From Microbulbifer elongatus (GTDB taxonomy: Bacteria; Pseudomonadota; Gammaproteobacteria; Pseudomonadales; Cellvibrionaceae): a stretch of 64,000 nucleotides of DNA. Below are positions 56,644-64,000 of this stretch, in pieces (the first letter of the stretch is position 1; the number at the start of each line of letters is the position of its first letter). Under the pieces are notes generated by a model that had not been told where the DNA came from, ran no database searches, and worked only from the letters and a program-made list of their open reading frames with translations. The stretch covers positions 248,001-312,000 of the forward strand of contig NZ_CP088953.1 in the NCBI RefSeq assembly GCF_021165935.1, in the 5' to 3' direction. The position numbers and the translations under genes are program-made.

Positions 56644-57879
56644 TCAGAAGTAATCGACACTGTCCGCGTAGCGGATCAATTCACTGCCGTAGTTTCCGCC
56701 CCACTCGTAACCGTAGCGGCGCTCGGGGTCGATCATCATTATGTCGTACTGTTTAATGCCAGAGCGATCGGCAAAGAATCCTACATCCTGCCCCAGGTCG
56801 TAGAAGCGATACCACAGGGTGCTGCCGCTTCGGGGCTGGATAGGGTTGTAATTCTCATCGTCGCTAGCGCTGGAGCGTTTGACGTAAGCGGTATCCGCAA
56901 CCTGAACCACCGGGCTGCGGTACCAGGCCAGTGCGGCGCGCACAGCGGCTTCCACTTGTTCGGTCTGCGGCTGCGACATCAGGAAGGCCGTCACCAGCAT
57001 GGATTCCTTGCCGCTCTTGGAGGGCAATTCGTAATCCCGCGCACCGCGAGGCTCGTAGGTCACCGGATCGTGCTGGGCGCACCATACGGTTTTCGCACCC
57101 GCCTGTACGATCTGTGCCTTCAGGATAAATGCCACACCTTTATCGATCGCCGCCTGCATACGGGCGCGCTGCTCGTCAGTGAACAGGTCGCCACCCAGCG
57201 GGGTTTCCTGACGGGTTGCGCGATCGAGCAGGATCAGTACCCGCGCCATGGCCCCGTCATTGAAGGTCACATAATTGGAATAGGTAGTGCCGGTGCGCGC
57301 CGGGTAAACCTGGGGCCAGCCACCGCTCTCGTATTGCATGGTGAGCAGGAATTCCAGAGCATTGTGGGCGGCTTCGCGATACTTGCTATATCCACTGCGC
57401 TGGTACACATCGGCGAGAAACATCAGCTCGGTTACCGTGGCATCGTTATCGATGGTGCCCAGTTCCACTCCACCGGCACCGGTCCACCCGGAGCGGGCCT
57501 TGCTGCCATCCCAGGGCGCGTCGTAAGTGGATTCGTCATTCTTGTAAAAACCACCGTGGTCCATCTGCCAGGTAAGCATATTGTCCGCGCGGGTCTGATC
57601 CGCGGACAGGCTGCTGCCCAGCCAGGATTTGTAATTGTCCAGCTCACCGTACATCGGGTTGCCGGATTGCGGCAGCATCGGTGCTTCGCCGCCAGAGGAG
57701 GAGCCACTGGATGCGCTGCCACTGGAAGAACTGGAAGAAGAACCGGAACTTGATGACGAGCTACTGGAAGAATTGAACACCGGCGGATCTGCTTCGGAAC
57801 CACTGCTGCCGCCACCGCAGGCGCTCAACATGAGCGATAGGGCCATCGCCGCGACAGGGAAGAGAATTTTCATTGGCAT
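56644..57879 (-). CDS. pectate lyase, family PL10, lipoprotein
   Basis: 411 residues from the ATG at 57879 (AAGGTG just upstream). The lipobox is LSAC, near residue 20, followed by a Ser-rich linker of about 40 residues. The catalytic domain has GAGGVELGTIDNDATVTELM, ESGGWPQVYPART and TYEPRGARDYELPS with the conserved catalytic-site Arg of PL10. It cleaves polygalacturonate by Ca-dependent beta-elimination. As a lipoprotein it is probably on the outer membrane, passing oligogalacturonides to the TonB receptor upstream. A terminator separates it from that gene. Confidence 0.93.
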   Translation of the reverse strand: MPMKILFPVAAMALSLMLSACGGGSSGSEADPPVFNSSSSSSSSSGSSSSSSSGSASSGSSSGGEAPMLPQSGNPMYGELDNYKSWLGSSLSADQTRADNMLTWQMDHGGFYKNDESTYDAPWDGSKARSGWTGAGGVELGTIDNDATVTELMFLADVYQRSGYSKYREAAHNALEFLLTMQYESGGWPQVYPARTGTTYSNYVTFNDGAMARVLILLDRATRQETPLGGDLFTDEQRARMQAAIDKGVAFILKAQIVQAGAKTVWCAQHDPVTYEPRGARDYELPSKSGKESMLVTAFLMSQPQTEQVEAAVRAALAWYRSPVVQVADTAYVKRSSASDDENYNPIQPRSGSTLWYRFYDLGQDVGFFADRSGIKQYDIMMIDPERRYGYEWGGNYGSELIRYADSVDYF

Positions 57880-57928
57880 GGATTCACCTTTAAAGCCTGC
57901 GGGCAGTGGTAATCCCAGTACCCACGGC

Positions 57929-57951
57929 AAAAAAAGCCCCGCAAGCGGGGC
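57929..57951 (-). terminator. rho-independent terminator of the pectin TonB receptor gene
   Basis: Minus-strand GCCCCGC/GCGGGGC stem around TT, followed by T7, 29 bp after the stop at 57980. Confidence 0.92.
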
Positions 57952-57979
57952 AAGAATGGCAAATTGATTGAGGGGATCT

Positions 57980-60900
57980 TTAGAACTGCACGTTTACACC
58001 CAGCTGGTAGGTGGGGCCGTAAGTCTCGCTCAGGAACATCATGTGTCCGTTCGAGAACTCGTTGCCTTCAAAGTACTGGATGTTGCTCTCGTCGGTGATA
58101 TTCACCGCATCGAGGTACAACTTCATGTTGTCGTTGACGTTGTAGGTGGCCTTGATGTCGTAAGTCACCCCGGCATCCTGATACACATCAGACCAGGCGG
58201 CGCAGTTCTGGGAATAGCCCAGAGCCGCGTCCGCAGCAATATCGTCAGCGGTACAGGAACCGATGCGCTTGAGGATCTCACTGCGGTAGTTGGTGATGAA
58301 ACGCACGGAGAAGTCATTGTTCTCCCAACCCAGCGTGGTGTTGACGGTAACGTCCGCCTGCTCCGGCATGCGGATGCTTTCTGCGCGCACGGAGTCACCC
58401 ACGTCTGCCTCGGAGTGCAGCAGAGTGAAGTTGGACTGGATGAAGAAGTTTGCCAGCAGACCTTCAACAAAGTACTGGTTGTAGGTCACTTCCAGGCCGT
58501 AAACCTCTGCTCTGTCACCATTCAGGTAAGTCTGGGCGTTGGTCAGCTGCAGGTCGGATGGGATGTTGAACATAGTGACGTGATCCACCGGCAGGGTATA
58601 CGGCAGGTCTGACAGATTCAGGTTGGCACCGGCAACTTCAACGATGAAATCATCAATCTGCTTGTAGAACGCTGCGCCCTGAATAAACAGGTTTTCACTG
58701 GCGTACCAGCCCAATGACACGTCGAAGTTAGTCGCGGTCATCGCATCCAGCTTCGGGTTGCCGATCTCCAGCACGTTATCCGCGGACATTGTCATGTTCT
58801 GGGATTTGTACGCATCGGTGAAGTCGGCATCGGCGATTTCACCCTGCAGATCCGCCGGGCGGTCAGAACAGTTGTCGTCACCCAGGTTGGCTGCCGCATC
58901 GTAGTTACAGAAAATCACCCGATCGCGAACCTGCGCGTAAGCGCGCGCTTCGTCGAAGGACGGACGGGTGAACGAGGTCCAGATGGATGCACGCAGTAAC
59001 AGGTCTTCACGCAGTTCGTCGCGGTAATACAGGCTGGGGAAGAAGCCGTCGTAGGCGTTGGCGGTATCGTCCAGCGGTACCGCGATATCGAAAGATTCCA
59101 GCTGATCGGCACTCTCTTCGCGGTCGTTGCGGATAGAGAGGTAACCGGTGGAATTGAAATCGGTTTTCTCATAACGTACACCGGCAATCAGCGCCCCGGT
59201 TTCCGTTACCTGGAACTCACTCATGATGTAGGCCGCTGCAGTATCTTCGGTGATCTCGTAGTCATTGCGGGTACTTTCCAGCTCGCGCTGTTGTGGGTCA
59301 TAGCTGTCACCGATCTGCCGCGTGGCGGCAATCAGGCGCTCGGCCTCCGCTGCGGTAATAAACGCGTGGTCGAACAGAGGGTTGTCCGGCATGAAGGTTT
59401 CGAAGTCGCCGAGGCGCGCACCCGCATTTTCGAGGCAGACCTCATTACCGGCACAACCAGCCACGCGCTTGTCGTTGGGAACAATACTCACGCGGTTCTT
59501 GTCGCGATTGCGCTCGCGGTTTTTGATGCGGAACCCGGTCTTGATGTAATTCACCGGCCCCAGGTCAAAATCTTTGCGCAGGTTGGCCATGGCCTGGTCG
59601 ATGGTATCTTCACGGAAGCTTTCTTCCATAAAGAGGTTGTCGTACAGCATGTAGGGCTGCACGGTTTCACCATACTGGTAGCCAGACGGACCGAAACCAC
59701 CAACGTCCGGCACATCACCACCACCGATTAGATCACTCAGCTGATCCGGGTGTACGATCTGGCCGTTCAGGTAGTCCTCGCCGGTGGCACCAAGCGCACT
59801 CAGCTTGCGCGCGCGGAACTGTACCCGGCGGCCGTCCGGGGAATCCTGGGTGGCGTTGGAGTGGGACAGTTCATAATCCAGCGTCCAGTTGTTACCAAAC
59901 AGATTTTCACCACCCAGGGAGAACACCTTGGTGTCGCTCTCCGATTCCTGGATAAAGAACTGCTGCTGCAGATCCATACCGCCGGTGCCAAACACATTGT
60001 TGGCCGGATCCAGATAGACCACCTCACTATCGCTGGCCTGCCCCCAACGGTAGTATTCGCGCAGCGCGGTATCCTCGTCAGTGAAGACTGTATTACTGAA
60101 GCGCGCGTAGTAGTTGCTGTTGTCGTTTGGACGGTACTCCAGATCGAAAATACCTGCGATACGCTCACGCTCGGCATTTTCCTGACGATTCTGCAGTTCA
60201 AACGGAATCAGCATCGGGCTGTCAGCGCCATCCAAAGTGATGTAACGCGGCAGACTGGCATCGTGCGCGCGGGACTCGTAACCTTCCGTCACACGGTTCT
60301 CGTAAGACAGGGAGTAACTGAAACCAATGGTTTCATCGGCGAAGATATTGGTGCCCTGTAACGTAAGCTTGGGCGAGGACTCGCCGCTCTGCTCCTGAAA
60401 CGCGCCCTGTGCGCGTAGCTTGATGGTGTCTTCACCGCGATCCAACGCAGAAATGGTGGTGACGTTTACGCTACCGCCAATGGAGTTCAGATCCATATCC
60501 GGGGTCAGGGATTTCAGAACTTCAATCGACTGCAGAACGTCCGCGGGCAGTGCGTCCAGAGAGAAGCCACGGCTCTCGCTATCCGCTGCACCGCCACCAC
60601 TGTTCGCCATTTCGGAGCCGTTCATCTGTACGGATACGAAGCCCGGGCCGAGACCACGCAGGTTGATGAATTTACCTTCACCCTCGGAGCTCTGCAGGGT
60701 AATACCCGGCAGGCGCTGCAGGGATTCCGCCACGTTCTGGTCGGCGAAGTTACCGGAATCATCCTGGGTAATTACGGAACTGAATACGTTCTTGTCGCGC
60801 TCTGCCTGACGGGCATTGAGTTCCGCGCTTTTAACGCCTTCTACATAGACTTCTTCAATAGAAAAATCCGAGGACTCTTCCGCTTTCTTTTCTTCCGCTT

Positions 60901-60982
60901 GCTGATTTGCTTCTTGAGCCATCAGGCTGGTGGAAGCTGCCATGGCGATGGCCACGGCGAGAATCTGTTTTTTATAAGTCAT
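57980..60982 (-). CDS. TonB-dependent receptor of the pectin locus
   Basis: 1000 residues with a signal peptide ending STSLMAQ. A TonB-box-like IEEVYVEGV precedes the plug (VAESLQRLPGITLQSSEGEG, then INLRGLGPGFVSVQMNGSEM). The long barrel ends YQLGVNVQF. It is of the type found in carbohydrate-utilisation loci of Cellvibrionales and Caulobacter. Between the PL10 lyase and a modular lipoprotein, it probably imports oligogalacturonides (inference). It differs clearly in sequence from the two receptors at 43735 and 47768. Confidence 0.92.
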   Translation of the reverse strand: MTYKKQILAVAIAMAASTSLMAQEANQQAEEKKAEESSDFSIEEVYVEGVKSAELNARQAERDKNVFSSVITQDDSGNFADQNVAESLQRLPGITLQSSEGEGKFINLRGLGPGFVSVQMNGSEMANSGGGAADSESRGFSLDALPADVLQSIEVLKSLTPDMDLNSIGGSVNVTTISALDRGEDTIKLRAQGAFQEQSGESSPKLTLQGTNIFADETIGFSYSLSYENRVTEGYESRAHDASLPRYITLDGADSPMLIPFELQNRQENAERERIAGIFDLEYRPNDNSNYYARFSNTVFTDEDTALREYYRWGQASDSEVVYLDPANNVFGTGGMDLQQQFFIQESESDTKVFSLGGENLFGNNWTLDYELSHSNATQDSPDGRRVQFRARKLSALGATGEDYLNGQIVHPDQLSDLIGGGDVPDVGGFGPSGYQYGETVQPYMLYDNLFMEESFREDTIDQAMANLRKDFDLGPVNYIKTGFRIKNRERNRDKNRVSIVPNDKRVAGCAGNEVCLENAGARLGDFETFMPDNPLFDHAFITAAEAERLIAATRQIGDSYDPQQRELESTRNDYEITEDTAAAYIMSEFQVTETGALIAGVRYEKTDFNSTGYLSIRNDREESADQLESFDIAVPLDDTANAYDGFFPSLYYRDELREDLLLRASIWTSFTRPSFDEARAYAQVRDRVIFCNYDAAANLGDDNCSDRPADLQGEIADADFTDAYKSQNMTMSADNVLEIGNPKLDAMTATNFDVSLGWYASENLFIQGAAFYKQIDDFIVEVAGANLNLSDLPYTLPVDHVTMFNIPSDLQLTNAQTYLNGDRAEVYGLEVTYNQYFVEGLLANFFIQSNFTLLHSEADVGDSVRAESIRMPEQADVTVNTTLGWENNDFSVRFITNYRSEILKRIGSCTADDIAADAALGYSQNCAAWSDVYQDAGVTYDIKATYNVNDNMKLYLDAVNITDESNIQYFEGNEFSNGHMMFLSETYGPTYQLGVNVQF

Positions 60983-61049
60983 TTTGACTCTCCCATCGGA
61001 TTTATGCGGCCTGCCAACTTTTACGGTCAGGCCGTTCGATGTTTTTTAT

Positions 61050-61078
61050 CGCGGGCCGCATCAAACCTGCGACCCGCG
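61050..61078 (-). other. intercistronic hairpin before the pectin TonB receptor
   Basis: The minus-strand RNA can form an 11-bp stem (CGCGGG/CCCGCG plus four further pairs, one G-U) in the 111-bp gap between the lipoprotein stop and the receptor start. No T-tail follows. It could stabilise the receptor mRNA or cause partial termination. Confidence 0.45.
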
Positions 61079-61093
61079 AGTTCCCCTGTTGGA

Positions 61094-63631
61094 TTACTGG
61101 TAGCTCACCTTGAAGTTATCGATGACAACAGCTTTGTCTTCCGTTCCGCTGTCGCAGCGAATTTGCAGGAAGGAGTTGGCTGTACCGATATGTGCATCAG
61201 GGTCGCTGGTAATGGTGACGGTGCCGATAGGTTGTTCGCCGTCGGCCATTACCGCCGCGTAGGCTTCAAACACTTTAGAGTCACCACCGTGCATGGACTT
61301 GCCGGAACTGGAGGTGTTGTTATCCACATACACCTGGCACTTACCGCTATCCAGTGACACGTTGGGGTTTTCCACCACGTCGAAGCTGATTACGTAAGGT
61401 TTGCTAGGGTCCAGGTCACCGCGGCCTGCGGTATCAGTGTCCGCCGTATCGGTACCGTGCAGGGCATCACCAATGGAGAAGCGTGCGTTGTGCAGCGCGA
61501 GGGTGCCGCCGGCAACAGTGATCCGAGAGCTGCCACTGGTGACGTTGAACATCGGCTTGCTGTCGTCGCCAGACTGGGCACGATAGGCCGCGTCGAAAAA
61601 GTTGGTGTCCTCGGTATCGGAGTCCTCAACCAGACCGACACCGTTGAAGTTCTCTTCGAATGCAGCGGAAGCATCGGCACCGGCGTACACATCCAGCTCA
61701 CCGATTCCGCCAGGCAGTTCGCCAACCAGCTGATCCGCCGCGACTGCCGCCGCCGCATTGTCACTCCAAACCAGCCAGTCAAGATTGGCATGGAAGGCAC
61801 TACCGGATCCTTCACCAATACGGAACAGGCTTGCAGAGCCGCCAGAGCGACCCGGGCCAGTGAAGTTACCCACTTCGACACCATCGCGGTAAACAACCGC
61901 ATTGATGTTGTCAGCGTCCGCTGCCGGATCATTCACGATAAAGTTGATCTGGTAGGTGTGGTAGCCATCGGTGAAATCCAGATCGCTCACCTCTGCGGTT
62001 TCTTCACCGGGGAGGAATTTCTCGATCTGAAGTTTTCCGGAATCCGGACGCAGAATCGCCTTCATGCGACGGTCGTCAATGTGGGTCTCGATTTCGAAAC
62101 CGCGTGCGCCCTGGCTTTCTGCCTTGGCATTATCGATGCGCGCAATCCAAGTGAAGTGCTTCGGATAGGCGCCATCGGCGACGATGCCATCCAGGTCACC
62201 CACCGGCTTGGTATCGCCGTCGCCATCCAGGGTATCCAGCTCCATGATTCCCTGCGGGCTCACCTCGAACCATTCCAGTTCATTATCGCCGAAGGAAAAA
62301 TTGGTCTGCTCGCTACCGTTGATAACAACAGCACCCAGCTCACCCGGGTGAGTACAACCGTCGTAAACACTCCAGATAATGGCATTGGTTGCGGAAGGAT
62401 CAACAGAGGTGGTCGGGGTACAGTTGTCGCCAACCGGTGCTTCCGGAGTTCCGGTCGCAGAGGCACTCCATTCGCTCGGGCCAACATTGTTTACACCGCG
62501 CACCCACACATAGTAGGTAGTGCCATTATCCAGCTCGGTCAGAGTGGTCGAGGTCTCGGTCAGGCCAGACATTACTTCTGCCGCTGACACGTCATCGGTG
62601 GTGCCATAAGCCAGATCATAGCTTGCCGCACCCAGCACAGAACCCCAGCTCACGGCCATCTGCGCGTCGGTGGCGAAGGTGGTCGGCGCTTCCGGCGCAT
62701 CTGGAGCCACGGCGGGCTCAAATACGGTACAGGCCGGCAGATCAGCCTGCCCGTCTTCGGTCTGCTTCTCGATCAGCAGGTCATCGATAATTGCGGTACC
62801 GCCGCTGGAAACACGCACTTGCAGGAATGAGTTTTCGGTGCCGATCACAGCATCCTTGATGTCGACAACATCGCCGCCGGCCTGCAGGTAAGTATCTCCA
62901 GGAATATTGATCACCACACGCTCACCAGCAACCAGAGAGCCGGTCTCGACATCGAAAATTCGCGAGCCCAGGGACCCGCCGCCGTGAATGGAGTCGGCTT
63001 CGGAGCTGGTGTTGTTGTTCACATAAATCTGGGTTTTGGAGCCGGAACCGCTGGCAGATGACACACAGAAAGAAATGCGGTAAGGCTCGGACAGATCAAG
63101 TTCGCCCCAGCCGGAGCCGCCATCGGAACCAGGGGTGGAGTCTTTCTTGGGGTCTTTCCCATCTGCAGCCATATCGGACAGAGTCTGGCCGATACTGAAA
63201 CGCGCGTTGCTGATCAGCAGGGAAGCGTCGCCTGCATCGCTGACAATGCCCAGACGCTCTTTATTGTCGACGGTGATCTCCATATTGGGATCATCCTGGT
63301 CGAAGAAGCAGCAGGTGGGGTAGTAGAACGCGGGGCGTGTATCGACATACTCACTGCTATCCGCAGTGGCCAGCGCCTTGTAGTTCCGGCTGAAGAAGTC
63401 GATGGTGTCGCTCTGGTCGAAACCGGTGTATTCACCGAAATTTTCCAGCACCGGGAGGGGAGTATTGATAATCCCGCTCTCTTCCGGCGGTACAACAACC
63501 ACGGGTGGTGGTTCAGGCAGGTCGGCGATATCGCCCTCCCCTGCAGAACTGCTACCACCGCCGCCACAGGCGGTCAGTGTCCCCATAATGCACAGCGCGA
63601 GTGCGGACTTTGCCCAAGGTAAAGGTTTCAT
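61094..63631 (-). CDS. modular surface lipoprotein with FN3 and duplicated carbohydrate-binding-like modules
   Basis: 845 residues from the ATG at 63631 (AAGGGG about 6 bp upstream). Lipobox LTAC, near residue 22. Two homologous modules, about 130-290 and 690-845, share NARFSIGQTL/NARFSIGDAL, VNNNTSSEADSIHGG/VDNNTSSSGKSMHGG and IGTENSFLQVR/IGTANSFLQIR. Between them lie an FN3 domain (about 305-395: PDAPEAPTTF to SEWSASATGT) and a laminin-G or family-16-like beta-sandwich (about 430-640: FEVSPQGIMELDTLDGDGDT, FTWIARIDNAK). No catalytic motif is evident. It likely binds pectin at the surface and passes it to the lyase and receptor. Confidence 0.75.
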   Translation of the reverse strand: MKPLPWAKSALALCIMGTLTACGGGGSSSAGEGDIADLPEPPPVVVVPPEESGIINTPLPVLENFGEYTGFDQSDTIDFFSRNYKALATADSSEYVDTRPAFYYPTCCFFDQDDPNMEITVDNKERLGIVSDAGDASLLISNARFSIGQTLSDMAADGKDPKKDSTPGSDGGSGWGELDLSEPYRISFCVSSASGSGSKTQIYVNNNTSSEADSIHGGGSLGSRIFDVETGSLVAGERVVINIPGDTYLQAGGDVVDIKDAVIGTENSFLQVRVSSGGTAIIDDLLIEKQTEDGQADLPACTVFEPAVAPDAPEAPTTFATDAQMAVSWGSVLGAASYDLAYGTTDDVSAAEVMSGLTETSTTLTELDNGTTYYVWVRGVNNVGPSEWSASATGTPEAPVGDNCTPTTSVDPSATNAIIWSVYDGCTHPGELGAVVINGSEQTNFSFGDNELEWFEVSPQGIMELDTLDGDGDTKPVGDLDGIVADGAYPKHFTWIARIDNAKAESQGARGFEIETHIDDRRMKAILRPDSGKLQIEKFLPGEETAEVSDLDFTDGYHTYQINFIVNDPAADADNINAVVYRDGVEVGNFTGPGRSGGSASLFRIGEGSGSAFHANLDWLVWSDNAAAAVAADQLVGELPGGIGELDVYAGADASAAFEENFNGVGLVEDSDTEDTNFFDAAYRAQSGDDSKPMFNVTSGSSRITVAGGTLALHNARFSIGDALHGTDTADTDTAGRGDLDPSKPYVISFDVVENPNVSLDSGKCQVYVDNNTSSSGKSMHGGDSKVFEAYAAVMADGEQPIGTVTITSDPDAHIGTANSFLQIRCDSGTEDKAVVIDNFKVSYQ

Positions 63632-64000
63632 GCTCACCCCTTCTCTCTCATTGTTAGTCGTTATTCTTATGAGTCCGGATACTTCAGTCGGATGCCGCGC
63701 CGTTAGAATTGTTGTGCGCGGTAGCCACCCAGACTCAGCCAGATATTTATTGGTTAGACAATGAAAGCAGATTGGTTAGGCATATACAACCATTTGTACC
63801 AACTAAGCGCTGCAGTTATTGACATACCTGCCTGACCGGAAGAATTTGGCGCTATGGCGCATGTTTTTTGAGCAAATCTGGCGGATTAACGGGTATGTAA
63901 GTTTTCACACTTACCGCAAATTGGGAGGTTAATAGGGGCAATGGCGACCTGGAACCTGAGAATTGGCTTGTCCAAAAAGGTAGCCTTTTCGCCATTCTTT
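63632..64000. other. upstream region of the pectin locus, with repeated TTGGTTAG
   Basis: No gene is seen to the window edge. TTGGTTAG occurs at 63750-63757 and 63772-63779, exactly 22 bp (two helical turns) apart, and the second copy forms TGGTT-N10-AACCA with 63888-... equivalent bases at 63788-63792. Minus-strand TTGGT follows at 63798-63802. This could be a regulator-binding region for the locus. The last 150 bases are AT-richer and show nothing clear. Confidence 0.35.

Noticed and set aside
57690..57780. Ser-codon-rich tract as a DNA tandem repeat
   Set aside because: It encodes the Ser linker of the PL10 lipoprotein with mixed codons; such linkers are normal in secreted enzymes of this group.
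43735..60982. Three TonB receptors as a tandem duplication
   Set aside because: Only the first two are close paralogues; the third is clearly divergent, and unrelated genes lie between them.

Overview
The window looks like chromosome of a marine, polysaccharide-degrading gammaproteobacterium of the Cellvibrionales type, most likely Microbulbifer or a close relative. This is inferred from the gammaproteobacterial rpsU-dnaG-rpoD block, the many TonB-dependent receptors, secreted proteins with long Ser/Gly linkers, and pectin and xylose genes in one moderately GC-rich stretch. Species was not checked against any database.

Layout. 1-4826 (minus): tsaD, folB, folK, then a two-gene unit of an ATP-grasp ligase and a CocE/NonD hydrolase cut by the window edge. 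5061-11035 (plus): rpsU, a yqeY-like gene, dnaG, rpoD and dgkA, with two different structured repeats in the gaps. 11249-15442 (plus): an autotransporter, tRNA-Ile2(CAU), then an island-like segment with the tail of a type I restriction specificity gene, a RhuM-like DNA-binding protein, a frameshifted Doc toxin and a DUF2200 gene. 15482-22337 (minus): arylsulfatase, metallophosphoesterase lipoprotein, MFS transporter and RsiV-like lipoprotein. 22481-27423: SWIM/SNF2 helicase, then LpxR-like deacylase and rhombosortase.

27539-34114 is a phosphate-scavenging block: two tandem CpdB-type nucleotidases and a secreted protein with two OB-fold-like repeats. Two of these three genes have three-unit, 11-bp-period Pho-box-like arrays at the same distance from the start codon. 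34233-37557 holds a small Cys-containing ORF and a three-gene secretory operon of unknown function. Its last gene (CxxCH protein) carries an in-frame amber codon. 37732-41732 is a tal-xylB-xylA operon with two near-palindromic LacI-type operators.

41982-52663 contains a FecI/FecR/TonB-receptor signalling set, a secreted NPP1-like protein, a second TonB receptor and a divergent metallophosphoesterase, suggesting regulated uptake of a phosphorylated compound (inference). 52833-55712: LacI regulator, FMN reductase, MgtC and DUF2061 genes. 55864-63631 (minus) is a pectin locus: CE12 esterase, PL10 pectate lyase, TonB receptor and a modular surface lipoprotein. No CRISPR array, rRNA or intact transposase gene was seen.
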